Positions 7,219 through 15,834 of a DNA stretch of 64,000 bases are shown one piece after another. This stretch comes from CADDYT01 sp035294125 (lineage in GTDB: Bacteria > Chloroflexota > Ktedonobacteria > Ktedonobacterales > Ktedonobacteraceae). Each line of letters begins with the position of its first letter. Positions within the stretch are counted from its first letter, which is position 1. The position numbers and the translations under genes are program-made. Under the pieces are notes generated by a model. It was not told where the DNA came from and ran no database searches. It saw only the letters and a list, made by a program, of their open reading frames with translations. The stretch lies in contig DATGLM010000029.1 of NCBI GenBank assembly GCA_035294125.1, positions 62,001 through 126,000 of the forward strand. Reading direction: 5' to 3'.

Positions 7219-8688
7219 TTATGGCGTGATGATAATGATCTTGCTTTCCGTCATCTCCTCGATGGCGTAGCGCGGCCCCTCGCGGCCCATGCCGCTGGCT
7301 TTGACGCCGCCGTAGGGCATGTGGTCGGCGCGGTAGCTGGAGACTTCGTTGATGTGGACGCCGCCGAAGTCGAGGCGCTGCGCGGCATACAGAGCCTTTT
7401 GCAGGTTGTTGGTGAGGATACCTGCCTGCAGGCCATAGGGCGTGCTGTTGGCGAGGTCGATGGCCTCGTCCAGCGTCTCGTAGGGCGCGATGGCGACGGC
7501 GGGACCGAAGAGTTCGTGCTGGCAAATCTGCATGCTGGGGGTGACGCCGAGCAGGACGGCGGGCGTGATGCAGCCGTCGGGCAGCAGTTCGCCGCCGACG
7601 AGCAATTGCGCGCCCTGCTCCTGCGCGTCGCGCAAAACACCCATCACGCGCCGCGTGGCCTGTTCGCTGATGAGCGTGGAGCTATCGGTTGTCTCCTGAC
7701 GCGGGTCGCCCGTGCGCAGCTTGCCGACTTCGCTGGCGAGCCGCTGCGCGAACTCCTGATAGATAGAGCGATGAGCATAGATGCGCTGCACAGCAATGCA
7801 TGCCTGCCCGACGGCGTAGTAGCCGCCAGCGACGACGCGGGCGACGGCGCGCTGCAAATCGGCGTCCGGCTCGATAATGAGCGGCGAGTTGTTGCCCAGT
7901 TCGAGGGCCACGCGCTTATAACCGGCGACGGAGCGGATGTGCTTGCCGACGGCTGAACTGCCGGTGAAGGTAATCATCGCTACCCGTTCGTCGCGCACCA
8001 GCATCGCGCCGATCTCGTCGCCGCCGGGTAGCACGCTGAGCGCGCCGCGCGGGACGCCAGCCTCGGCAAAGAGCTTCGCCAGTTCGAGCGCGGTAATGGG
8101 CGTATCGGGTGCGGGCTTGAGGATGATGGCGTTTCCTGCGGCCAGGGCGGGCGCGATTTTATGGCAATCCAGCAGCAAGGGAAAGTTAAAGCCGGTAATG
8201 CCCGCGATGATGCCGAGGGGACGGCGCACGGTGAAGGCGATGCGTCCCTCGCCGCCCGGCATGGCATCCATCGGCACCACCTCGCCCGCAATGCGATTGG
8301 CCTCTTCCGCCGCCAGGCGCACTGCCGCGATCGCACGCGCCAGTTCCAGACGGGCATCTTTGATGGGCTTGCCCACTTCATGCACGATGAGCCATGCCAG
8401 CCGCTCGCCACTGGCTGCGATCAGGTCGGCCACGCGGTGCAGCAAGGAGGAACGGCGATGCAGGGGCCAGGAAGCCATTTCACGTGCGCCCTCACGAGCC
8501 AGTTCCAGCGCGGCCTCGACTTCGTGGGATGTGGCCCAGGCGACGCGCCCAACCAGGATGCTGCGATCATACGGGAAGCGTATCTCGACCTGTTCTCCGC
8601 TCTCCACCCAGTTGCCGCCCAGGAATAAACGGTGTTCGCCGCCGAGCGGAAAAGGGTTGTCTTTGTTGTGTGTGGTGGTTGCTTGCAT
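7219..8688 (-). CDS. NAD(P)-dependent aldehyde dehydrogenase
   Basis: A full-length 489-residue member of the aldehyde dehydrogenase superfamily, oxidising an aldehyde to the acid. Visible catalytic residues are Asn168 (GFNFP), Lys191 (ILKPAPDTP), the general base Glu263 (ALELGNNSP) and nucleophile Cys297 (GQACIAVQR). The overall look (GFNFPLLLDCHKIAPALAAGN) is closest to the GAPN / lactaldehyde / phosphonoacetaldehyde dehydrogenase branch, but the substrate cannot be fixed. It lies between an M20 amidohydrolase and an epimerase on the same strand, suggesting it oxidises an aldehyde formed from the compound brought in by the ECF importer (inference). The start ATG at 8688 is preceded by AAGGAGAATCACT, a good ribosome site. 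Confidence 0.93.
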   Translation of the reverse strand: MQATTTHNKDNPFPLGGEHRLFLGGNWVESGEQVEIRFPYDRSILVGRVAWATSHEVEAALELAREGAREMASWPLHRRSSLLHRVADLIAASGERLAWLIVHEVGKPIKDARLELARAIAAVRLAAEEANRIAGEVVPMDAMPGGEGRIAFTVRRPLGIIAGITGFNFPLLLDCHKIAPALAAGNAIILKPAPDTPITALELAKLFAEAGVPRGALSVLPGGDEIGAMLVRDERVAMITFTGSSAVGKHIRSVAGYKRVALELGNNSPLIIEPDADLQRAVARVVAGGYYAVGQACIAVQRIYAHRSIYQEFAQRLASEVGKLRTGDPRQETTDSSTLISEQATRRVMGVLRDAQEQGAQLLVGGELLPDGCITPAVLLGVTPSMQICQHELFGPAVAIAPYETLDEAIDLANSTPYGLQAGILTNNLQKALYAAQRLDFGGVHINEVSSYRADHMPYGGVKASGMGREGPRYAIEEMTESKIIIITP

Positions 8689-8779
8689 AGTGATTCTCCT
8701 TACTCACTCTTATATGGCGGCTGCCATGGCAATCGCAAGGGATCGCCCCTACGATATACGCTCCCCGTCTTACCGTTTC

Positions 8780-10072
8780 TCATCTCACCCCCAGCAACAA
8801 TGCAGTGGCTAATGCCATGACTTTGATAGAGGTGAGCAGGTCGTCGAGGGCCAGCGATTCGTCGGTGATGTGGGTCTGGGTGATGTCGCCGGGGCCGTAG
8901 ACAATGCATTGCTCGATGCCCGCGTTATGGACAACGAAACGCTGGTCGTCGCTGCCTGGACTGCTGACGTAGCCGGGAGCGCGTCCAAGCACGGAGCATA
9001 GGGCGGCGTCAAAGGACTGGACAAGGGGCGTTTCGGCGCTGACCCACGTCGGGTCGGTGGTGTAACGCTCGCTGTATTCGTAGCGGAAGCCGGGCAGTTG
9101 CTGCGCGCAGCGTTCCAGCAGGTCGAAGATTTCATGGCGTGCGTCGTCCAGCTTTTCACCCGTGACCAGGCGGCGATCAAAGGTGACGGTGCAGGAGTCG
9201 GGAACACTGTTGACGTTGGTGCCGCCCCGCACGGTGTTGAACGAGAGGCTGGCTGCCGAGGCACTGGCTGGCACGACGGGGATGCTGCTGACACGCTGCT
9301 TCAGCCGTGGCTGCAACTCCTGCGTGGCGGCTGCAATGAAACGAGACATGTACTCAACAGCGTTGACGCCGCGTTCGGGCGTGCTGCCGTGCGATTGGCG
9401 ACCGAAGATGGTGATTTCGCCCCAGATGGCCCCGCGATGGCCCAGGCAGATATTGTCGACATTGAGCGGTTCAGTGATGACAACGTAATCGGTACGATCG
9501 GGGGCGATGTAGCCACGCTCGACCAGCAGGCCCATACCCGCGTTGCGGTTGCCCGTACTCTCCTCATCGACCACCCCGCTTTGCTCGACCGTTCCCTGCA
9601 ACTGGAGACCAGCGCGCCGGATAGCCTCCACGGCATAGATTTGCGCGGCGATACCGCCCTTCATATCGGAGGCACCGCGTCCATAGATGCGCCTATCACG
9701 CACTATACCCCCGAAGGGGTCGGTTGACCAGTCAGGGCCGACAGGAACCACGTCCATGTGCCCGTTGAAGTGCAGGACGGGTCTGACCGCTGGCCCTGCT
9801 AGACGCCCGATGACATTGGTGCGCGGCAGACCGGCTCCATAGGGAGCCAGTTCAGCGACCTCAGCAGAGGTGAGTTCGATGTACTCGATAGCGTAGCCCA
9901 GGCCGCGCAGGTGCTCGCCGATGTAGTGCGCGCACTCAGGATAGGCACTGCCGGGCGGGTTCACCGTCGGAATGCGGATCAAGCCCTGCAAAAAGGCGAC
10001 GGCCTCATCCAGTACCTCTCCGGCACTCTGGAAGATAGCCGCCTGCTGTTCCCTCAATACAGACAATTCCAC
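8780..10072 (-). CDS. M20 family metallo-amidohydrolase (ArgE/DapE type)
   Basis: A 430-residue zinc amidohydrolase that should cleave an N-acyl or peptide bond of a small cytosolic compound. Metal and catalytic motifs of the family are all present: GHMDVVP (His, Asp), ASDMKGG (bridging Asp), VDEESTGN (Glu-Glu) and the late PGDITQTHITDE His. The insertion between about residues 215 and 330 (GHRGAIWGEITIFGRQSHGS onward) is the dimerisation lid. It is 45 bp downstream of the ECF transmembrane gene. Coupling an ECF importer with an M20 enzyme recalls thiamin-pyrimidine salvage (ThiXYZ with YlmB), but no thi motif is seen, so this is only an analogy. ArgE/DapE roles are also possible though context argues against biosynthesis. 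Confidence 0.9.
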   Translation of the reverse strand: MELSVLREQQAAIFQSAGEVLDEAVAFLQGLIRIPTVNPPGSAYPECAHYIGEHLRGLGYAIEYIELTSAEVAELAPYGAGLPRTNVIGRLAGPAVRPVLHFNGHMDVVPVGPDWSTDPFGGIVRDRRIYGRGASDMKGGIAAQIYAVEAIRRAGLQLQGTVEQSGVVDEESTGNRNAGMGLLVERGYIAPDRTDYVVITEPLNVDNICLGHRGAIWGEITIFGRQSHGSTPERGVNAVEYMSRFIAAATQELQPRLKQRVSSIPVVPASASAASLSFNTVRGGTNVNSVPDSCTVTFDRRLVTGEKLDDARHEIFDLLERCAQQLPGFRYEYSERYTTDPTWVSAETPLVQSFDAALCSVLGRAPGYVSSPGSDDQRFVVHNAGIEQCIVYGPGDITQTHITDESLALDDLLTSIKVMALATALLLGVR

Positions 10073-10117
10073 GTGGAACTTTCCTTTCTAGTCGGGCGGG
10101 CGCTATGTAGTGTGTGC

Positions 10118-10954
10118 CTATATGGGTGAGACAAAGTTGATGACGACGGTAATGAGGCAGAGGCTGAGAGTGAGGCCAAGCACGGTGGCATCGAAGCGAT
10201 CAAAGTGCAGTTCGCGTCGTTTGCTGCGCCGCCATCCTGGACGCCCGCCATAGCAGCGCGCCTCCATTGCCACGCTCAGGGTCTCTGCCCTTTTGAAGCC
10301 ACTGATGAAGAGCGGCACCAGCAGCGGAGCCAGTTTGGTGGTGCGCTGGATGAAATTGCCCTGATCAAAGCGGACGCCGCGAGCCGCTTGCGCCTTCATC
10401 AAGCGTTCCACTTCGGTGACGAAGATGGGAACAAATTTGAAGGCGATGACCAGCACCATGACGAAAGCGTTGGCAGGGATGCCAATTTTTTGCAGGGGTG
10501 AGAGTAGCGCCTCCATGCCGTCGGTGAGATCGACCAGGGAGGTGGCAAAGAGCAACATCGAGGTGATGTAGTAGAGAAAGAGCACGCGCACAATGGTCAT
10601 CGCGCTGCGGATAATGCCTTCCCAGGAGATGTTGAGGAAAGCCCAGTGCCAGAGCAGCGTCTTGTTCTGCGTGGCCGAGGTGTAGAAAAGCACCTCGATG
10701 CAGAAGATAAAGGCCAGGAAGCCGAGGAAGGGCTTGAAACTGCGCAGAACATAGCCAGTTGGAATGCGCGAAGTCCGTTGCAGCAGGGCACAGAACAGCA
10801 GGCAGATGGCGAAAGCAATAAAGCTCGAGAGGAATGAGAACAGGATAATGAGCAGGACGGCGCACAGCAATTTTGTGCGTGGGTCCATGCGAGCCAGCGC
10901 CGAGCCGTTGTTGATATATTGACCAAAGGTGATATTGCGTGAAATTTCGATCAT
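10118..10954 (-). CDS. ecfT: ECF transporter transmembrane component EcfT
   Basis: Energy-coupling component of an ECF vitamin/cofactor importer in the cytoplasmic membrane. It is 278 residues long with about five to six hydrophobic helices. Two Ala-Arg-Gly-type coupling signatures are recognisable near residues 190-230: AQAARGVRFD and the variant AMEARCYGG, which dock to the two ATPases. The N-terminal FGQYINNGSALARMDPRTKL is the usual EcfT opening. The gene is 10 bp after the second ATPase gene, so the four ECF genes form one unit. Confidence 0.92.
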   Translation of the reverse strand: MIEISRNITFGQYINNGSALARMDPRTKLLCAVLLIILFSFLSSFIAFAICLLFCALLQRTSRIPTGYVLRSFKPFLGFLAFIFCIEVLFYTSATQNKTLLWHWAFLNISWEGIIRSAMTIVRVLFLYYITSMLLFATSLVDLTDGMEALLSPLQKIGIPANAFVMVLVIAFKFVPIFVTEVERLMKAQAARGVRFDQGNFIQRTTKLAPLLVPLFISGFKRAETLSVAMEARCYGGRPGWRRSKRRELHFDRFDATVLGLTLSLCLITVVINFVSPI

Positions 10955-10964
10955 ACAGGTTGCC

Positions 10965-11846
10965 TTATCCAGCCTTGTCTATTGTGCTTTGCGCTCCGAC
11001 GGTTGCGTTTTTGATGATTTCCTCTTCAAGTTCGTCCAGGCTAAGGACATCGGTGCGGATGCCTGGCAGGATGTCGCGCAGGGTAACGGCGATCTGGGTC
11101 GCTTCGGGCAAGGCGATGTCCAGGCTGGCGAGTTCTGCGGCGTGAGTGAGAATCTCGCGTGGTGTGCCCTGTAAGGCGAGGCGCCCCTGGTCGAGTATGT
11201 AGATGATGTCCGCGAGGCCGATCACGTCGTCGAGGCCGCTGGAGACGTAGACGATGGACAGGTTTTGCTGCTGTTTGAGTCGGGTAATGAGTTCGAGCAG
11301 TTCGCGGCGTCCGCGAGGGTCTAAGCCCGCGCTCGGCTCGTCAAAGACGATGACTTTGGGCTGGAGCGCGAGGACGCCGGCGATGGCGACGCGCCGCTTC
11401 TGACCGCCGCTGAGCGCGTAGGTGTAGCGCGAGCGAAAATCTTCGTAGTCCAGTCCCACCGCTTCCAGCGCTTCTTTGACCAGGCGGCGCGATTCGGCCA
11501 GCGGCACTTTCTTGCGGCGCGGGCCAAAGGAAACGTCTTTGCCCACAGTATCCTCGAAGATTTGCGCCTCCGGCGACTGGAAGACGATGCCCACGCTGGA
11601 ACGGATGCGCTCGATATCGAACGAGGAGGCGAATACGTCGTCACCCTCAAAGAGCAGGGTGCCCGCTGCCGGTTTGATCAGCCCGGCCAGCATGTCCACG
11701 ACGGTAGATTTGCCTGCTTTGGTTGGGCCGACGAGGGCCGTGGTCTGCCCTGCGGGGATAGAAAGCGAAAGCCCGCGTAGTGAGTCGACGGCGAAGGGGG
11801 TGCCGCGCATATACGTATGGTAGACGTTTTTCAACTCAAAGAGCAT
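10965..11846 (-). CDS. ecfA2: ECF transporter ATPase, second subunit
   Basis: ABC ATPase of the ECF module, 293 residues. Walker A is GPTKAGKST (a slightly unusual spelling but with GKST intact), the Q-loop is in FQSPEAQIFEDTVG, the signature is LSGGQKRRVAIAG and Walker B is VIVFDEPSAGLD. The distinctive EcfA2 features are QSPEAQIFEDTV and the C-terminal extension after residue 240. It overlaps the first ATPase gene by 11 bp, indicating translational coupling. It should pair with the neighbouring ATPase to power the S component. Confidence 0.92.
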   Translation of the reverse strand: MLFELKNVYHTYMRGTPFAVDSLRGLSLSIPAGQTTALVGPTKAGKSTVVDMLAGLIKPAAGTLLFEGDDVFASSFDIERIRSSVGIVFQSPEAQIFEDTVGKDVSFGPRRKKVPLAESRRLVKEALEAVGLDYEDFRSRYTYALSGGQKRRVAIAGVLALQPKVIVFDEPSAGLDPRGRRELLELITRLKQQQNLSIVYVSSGLDDVIGLADIIYILDQGRLALQGTPREILTHAAELASLDIALPEATQIAVTLRDILPGIRTDVLSLDELEEEIIKNATVGAQSTIDKAG

Positions 11847-12675
11847 GGGACAGACCCTCCTTCAACTGCGCGGTGGAAAGCACCACCTCCGGCAAGTTTG
11901 TCCAGCCGCGCGCGCGCAAGCGCTGGCCCAGGTGTGTGACCATCGGCACGTCGAGACCCATGGCTTGCAGTTCAGCCACGCGAGCAAAGATATTGGTGGG
12001 TGTATCGTCCATGATGACTTTCCCTTCGTCCATCACAATCAGGCGCTGGAAGTTGGTGACTTCATGCATGAAGTGGGTGATGTGGATGACGGTGATGCCG
12101 CGTTCGCGGGAGAGGCGGAAGACGGTAGCCAGCAGGTTGCGGGCAGTCTGGCCGGAAATCATGGTGGTTGGCTCGTCCAGCAGCAGGTAGCGCGGGCGCA
12201 TGGCTAAGACACCCGCGATGGCGACGCGCTGCTTCTGCCCGACGGAGAGTTCGTTGATAGCTATTGGCGCGTAGGCTTCCAGGTTGAGCAGTGCCATCGC
12301 CTCCTGCACGCGCTCCTCGATCTCTGGACGCGGCAGGCCAAGATTTTCCGGGCCGAAGGCGATATCGTCAATGACGGTGTTGGCGACCAGTTGGTCGTCG
12401 GGGTTCTGGAAAACGATGCCGACGCGCTGGCGAATCGTCCAGCTATCTTCTCCGCGTACTGTGGTTGGGATGCCGTCTACATGGACAGTTCCGCTATTCG
12501 GCTTCAGGATCGCGGCCAGTGTCTTCGCCAGCGTGCTTTTGCCGGAGCCGTTCTGTCCGATAATCGCAACAGTTTCGCCTTCGGCGATGGTGAGTGTAAT
12601 GTCGCGCAGCGCGGGGGGAACGTCCTGCTCCCCCTCGGCACTGTAGTTGAATGTGACATTTTGAACTTCGAGCAT
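11836..12675 (-). CDS. ecfA1: ECF transporter ATPase, first subunit
   Basis: ABC ATPase of 279 residues, partner of the downstream ATPase. Walker A GQNGSGKST, Q-loop FQNPDDQLVANTVIDDIAFG (hallmark of EcfA1), signature written LSVGQKQRVAIAG (Val replacing the first Gly of LSGGQ) and Walker B YLLLDEPTT, followed by MISG instead of the usual SALD/GLD D-loop. These two departures are asymmetric between the paired ATPases and could mean that one of the two composite ATP sites is degenerate (inference). It follows the S-component gene by 21 bp. Confidence 0.92.
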   Translation of the reverse strand: MLEVQNVTFNYSAEGEQDVPPALRDITLTIAEGETVAIIGQNGSGKSTLAKTLAAILKPNSGTVHVDGIPTTVRGEDSWTIRQRVGIVFQNPDDQLVANTVIDDIAFGPENLGLPRPEIEERVQEAMALLNLEAYAPIAINELSVGQKQRVAIAGVLAMRPRYLLLDEPTTMISGQTARNLLATVFRLSRERGITVIHITHFMHEVTNFQRLIVMDEGKVIMDDTPTNIFARVAELQAMGLDVPMVTHLGQRLRARGWTNLPEVVLSTAQLKEGLSHAL

Positions 12676-12696
12676 AGATGCTTCAATCTCATCTGG

Positions 12697-13296
12697 TCAA
12701 TAGGGTAGTTCGTCGCGTGACTTCGTATCGGGTGCACGCACGACACGCCCGCGCAGGATGAAAAAGGCGTTTGCCAGGATGAACGTCAGGATGGCGGCAA
12801 CAATGGCTTCAAAGACGGCCTGCGGAATGATGGGGATGATGGCCGGAAGGGGCAGGTAGCCACGAATCACGGCCATGCCCAGAACGAGGATGGTATTGGT
12901 GGCAGCGCCCACGAAACCCGCGACGGCAGCCGCGACTCCACGATTGAAGCGCACAAGGGCGGCGTAGGATGCCCAGGCCGTCAGCCCGATAAAGATGCGC
13001 GGCAGAATAGAAACCAGTGGGTCCTTAAAAATGGGAACTGTGGCGCGTGAGAAGCTGATGAGGCCAAAGACGAGGCCGGAGATCATCCCTACCAGTGGTC
13101 CCGCGATGACGCCGCCGACGATGGTTGGAATATGCTCGATGGTGGCACTCCCGGAAGAATTAGGAACAGGAATAAATCCAATGCCGGGAACAACGCCGAG
13201 AATAATGGTAATGGCGGCAAGCACACCGGTGATGACGATCCGTTCGGTGGTCAGCGACCACGGGCGAACGGTGGATTCGACTGCAACTTTACTCAA
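12697..13296 (-). CDS. ECF transporter S component (substrate-binding)
   Basis: Membrane substrate-binding subunit, 199 residues with about six helices, PF12822-like. The stretch IEHIPTIVGGVIAGPLVGMISGLVFG is the characteristic second-third helix region of this family. The start is a TTG at 13296, chosen because AAAAGGAG stands about 8 bp upstream and no ATG fits. It is the first gene of the operon, about 145 nt downstream of the promoter. Related S components carry folate, pantothenate or pyridoxine-type vitamins, but the sequence does not allow me to choose. The M20 and dehydrogenase genes downstream suggest that an N-acylated precursor is imported (inference). Confidence 0.85.
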   Translation of the reverse strand: MSKVAVESTVRPWSLTTERIVITGVLAAITIILGVVPGIGFIPVPNSSGSATIEHIPTIVGGVIAGPLVGMISGLVFGLISFSRATVPIFKDPLVSILPRIFIGLTAWASYAALVRFNRGVAAAVAGFVGAATNTILVLGMAVIRGYLPLPAIIPIIPQAVFEAIVAAILTFILANAFFILRGRVVRAPDTKSRDELPY

Positions 13297-13445
13297 GGGA
13301 AACGCTCCTTTTCAGGCGAACAGCAGTCATAGAGACTCCTGAGGCGACAAAAAACTGTGAAGCACTAAGGGAGATGTCAGTGATGTGTAGAAGTCTGCTA
13401 CTCCTTCCTTAAGCAAAGACTAAGGGGAGACGAACTATTTTACAA

Positions 13446-13474
13446 AGTATAACCCGTGTGCAGGGGAGTGTCAA
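13446..13474 (-). promoter_or_regulatory. Sigma70-type promoter of the ECF operon
   Basis: On the minus strand: TTGACA (13469-13474), 17-bp spacer, TATACT (13446-13451). Transcription should start near 13439, leaving a leader of about 145 nt before the TTG start of the S component. The leader does not match TPP, cobalamin, THF or preQ1 riboswitch cores that I could check by eye. Confidence 0.75.
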
Positions 13475-13565
13475 GGAAAAGTGAGCCACCAACTCAAACC
13501 CATCTATGCTAGATTCTCGTCAAACGCCAACTTCTTGACATTTATGCTATGATAAAGTCTGAAAC

Positions 13566-13641
13566 GCACCCGTAGCTCAATGGATAGAGCGGCTGACTTC
13601 GGATCAGTAGGTTGCGGGTTCGAATCCTGCCGGGTGCGCCA
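13566..13641 (+). tRNA. tRNA-Arg (anticodon UCG)
   Basis: 76-nt tRNA with CCA encoded. The acceptor stem GCACCCG/CGGGTGC, D-arm GCTC..GAGC, anticodon stem GCTGA/TCAGT with loop CTTCGGA (anticodon TCG, reads CGA), and T-arm GCGGG TTCGAAT CCTGC all fold. A -10-like TATGAT lies at 13548-13553. A terminator hairpin follows 3 nt after CCA. Confidence 0.97.
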
Positions 13642-13643
13642 GA

Positions 13644-13688
13644 ACCATCCTTCTCTGCATGACTCAATGCAGAGAAGGATGGTCTTTT
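13644..13688 (+). terminator. Rho-independent terminator of tRNA-Arg
   Basis: Perfect 17-bp stem (ACCATCCTTCTCTGCAT against its complement) with loop GACTCA, followed by CTTTTT. It directly follows the tRNA and may also stop transcription of the convergent esterase gene. Confidence 0.92.
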
Positions 13689-13733
13689 TATGCTCCTGAA
13701 AGTGGCAGACTTGCCGCGAAATCTTCGACTGGC

Positions 13734-14789
13734 TCATGTCCCGGCACGCGTAGCCGGTAAACGATAGCTCTGGAAGAAGCTCCAGATGAGGTTGGTGGCG
13801 TCGAAGGGTACCGCGCCGTTACGGGTGCGTATAATGAGATGGCGCGGCCACATGTGGCCCATGCCGTCGATGGTATAGTGGATGATCGTGACGTTGTCGC
13901 GGCAGCCGACCCATCTTTCGCCGGTCACGTTGCCTTCATTGAAAAAGGTGACCGGTCGCCTGTCGCAGCCATCGCGCTCTGCCCACTGTTGCAGCCATTG
14001 CGTGATGGGCGGATAGCCCTTTGCCGACGAACCGTTATAGGGAACGGTTCTATCGGCGGTGCCGTGGAGTTCCATGATGGGAACGGGGCGCGCAGGATTG
14101 CAGCCACCCGGAACCGGCGGGTACGAACCGGAGACGGAGGCAACGGCGGCGAACCGGTCGGCCATCTTGCAGGCCAGCACATATGTCATGCCACCACCAT
14201 TGGAGAAACCTGTCGCGTAAATCCGCTCTGGATTGATACACCACGACTCTTCCAGGTGGGTCAGTAAGTTGCTGACAAAGAGGACATCATTGGTGTGTGG
14301 ATCGCGGCGCGGACCAGTATCCCAACCGGTGCGATGATCTGGCCCGATAGCTCCCTGTGGATAGGCCACGATAAAATCATAGGCGTTGGCAAGCTGAGAG
14401 AAGCCTGTGCGGTACTGCTGCTGCGACGCATTACTGCCATGCCCGTGAAAATTGAGCACGAGCGGCTGCTCGACCGTATCTTTGTATCCTGTTGGAATGT
14501 GCAGCAGGTACGAGCGATCGATACCACCGGAGGAAAGGGTCTGTGTCACACTGGTGCCAGGGGCAACCGGTGATGGTTTCCCACAGCCTGTGCTCTTCTC
14601 CGCTACCGTGGTAAGTCTGCTCTCTTCCTGCGCTGACACAGAGGAAAAGGTTGTAGGCGTGATGCTCGAATTCATTGCAATGAGTAGCAGCGTGCAGGCG
14701 CTTAGGATGCAGCCTGACATAATAAATCGGCGGCGATTGCGTCGCAATGCCGCTATTACGCCTCCGGGATGGCGTATTCTGTCTCTCAT
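13734..14789 (-). CDS. Exported PHB-depolymerase / feruloyl-esterase-like hydrolase
   Basis: Alpha/beta hydrolase of the LpqC/PHB-depolymerase family (COG3509-type), 351 residues. The N-terminus has an Arg-rich stretch (RRNRRRF) and a hydrophobic helix (residues about 24-45) acting as signal or anchor. The mature domain shows HGHG oxyanion sequence, nucleophile Ser in GFSNGGGM, Asp in HGTADRTVPYNG and His in GMGHMWP. Conserved Cys residues suggest disulfides and an extracellular location. It probably hydrolyses short polyester or phenolic esters of plant polymers. It is monocistronic and convergent with the tRNA. Confidence 0.85.
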   Translation of the reverse strand: MRDRIRHPGGVIAALRRNRRRFIMSGCILSACTLLLIAMNSSITPTTFSSVSAQEESRLTTVAEKSTGCGKPSPVAPGTSVTQTLSSGGIDRSYLLHIPTGYKDTVEQPLVLNFHGHGSNASQQQYRTGFSQLANAYDFIVAYPQGAIGPDHRTGWDTGPRRDPHTNDVLFVSNLLTHLEESWCINPERIYATGFSNGGGMTYVLACKMADRFAAVASVSGSYPPVPGGCNPARPVPIMELHGTADRTVPYNGSSAKGYPPITQWLQQWAERDGCDRRPVTFFNEGNVTGERWVGCRDNVTIIHYTIDGMGHMWPRHLIIRTRNGAVPFDATNLIWSFFQSYRLPATRAGT

Positions 14790-15002
14790 GAAAATGTTTT
14801 CCTGTTACTTTTCCATTTCCTCAACAAGCTCAGATTTATTATACTACGACTGGCTACATAATAGAATACACGAGTTGTGAGCTACATCCTCATACAAGCA
14901 TCCGTTCGGAGTGAAGGAGTGCTGGCGAAGAGAAAAAACGGCGCAGGACAAGGCTGCCAGCTCCTCGCGCCCAGCTTTCAAAGCCAGGTCGCTCTACTTT
15001 AA

Positions 15003-15807
15003 AAGTATAGGTCCTTGTGTTGTAGAGGGAACCTCCATTCCGGCAGCCGGTTGGGGGAGACGCCGCAGTGATTGTGCCCCGGGTGCTCTACCAGCGTTTC
15101 GGCGACGTAGGCGTGCTGGCCACTCAGTTTGACAGCGTGCAGGCGTGGGTCGATCTGGTTGCAAACGCAGCCGACGGTTATCTCTGGAATCGCGGCTTCC
15201 AGCCTGGAGACTGGCTCGATCCAATGCTCCACCGGATAAGCCGGGGGCTGCGCGCACAAACCTTTACGTCGTTGCCCCTGCCTACTTCGCCCGCTCTGCT
15301 GAACTACTCGGACAGGCGGCTGGCATCCTCGGAAGAAGCGAGGGGGAAGCGCGCTATCTGCAACTGGCCGCCCGCGTGCGCGCTGCTTTCGATGCCGAGT
15401 ATGTCACCCCAGCCGGGCGCGTCATTAGCGACTCTGAGACCGCCTACGCCCTGGCTTTGCAGTTCGCCCTGCTGCCTCGCGCCGCACAGCGCCAGCACGC
15501 GGGCAAACGTCTGGACGCGCTTGTGCGTGAACGTGGCTATCATATTAGCACTGGCTTCTTGGGGACGCCACTTATTTGCGATGCGCTGTGCAGCGTCGGA
15601 GAATATGACACCGCCTATCGCCTGCTCGTGCAGCGTGAATGTCCGTCATGGCTCTATCCGGTGACGATGGGTGCCACGACCACCTGGGAGCGTTGGGACA
15701 GCCTGCGTCCCGATGGCTCGGTCAACCCCGGTGAGATGACCTCCTGCAATCACTATGCCCTGGGCGCTGTCGTCGGCTGCTTGCATCACACCTCTGGCTA
15801 TGCTTGA
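15003..15807 (+). pseudogene. Alpha-L-rhamnosidase (GH78) fragment, truncated and frameshifted
   Basis: Three consecutive frames together read as the catalytic (alpha/alpha)6 part of a bacterial alpha-L-rhamnosidase: IPAAGWG, then a one-base insertion near 15057, DAAVIVPRVLYQRFGDVGVL and GFQPGDWLDP, then a one-base loss near 15222, then APPDKPGAARTNLY, AYFARSAELLG and ISTGFLGTPLICDAL, followed by TTTWERWDSL and SCNHYALGAV to a natural stop. The N-terminal half of the enzyme, including the catalytic acid region, is missing. It lies next to the intact rhamnose regulon, so an oligorhamnoside hydrolase was once part of it. Confidence 0.85.
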
Positions 15808-15834
15808 ACTGTAAGATAATGAGAGAAAACGCAA

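Noticed and set aside
7205..7525. N-terminal extension of the epimerase frame
   Set aside because: It is Arg/Pro-rich shadow of the aldehyde dehydrogenase; the AAGGAGGT site and the Rossmann motif fix the start at 7204.
13297..13439. Possible riboswitch in the ECF operon leader
   Set aside because: The 145-nt leader suggested one, but none of the TPP, cobalamin, THF or preQ1 core sequences could be matched by eye and no clear terminator/antiterminator pair was seen.
13504..13737. 77-residue open frame on the minus strand across the tRNA-Arg
   Set aside because: It reads RQDSNPQPTDPKSAALSIEL, the well-known spurious translation of the antisense of a tRNA gene, and lies over the tRNA and its terminator.
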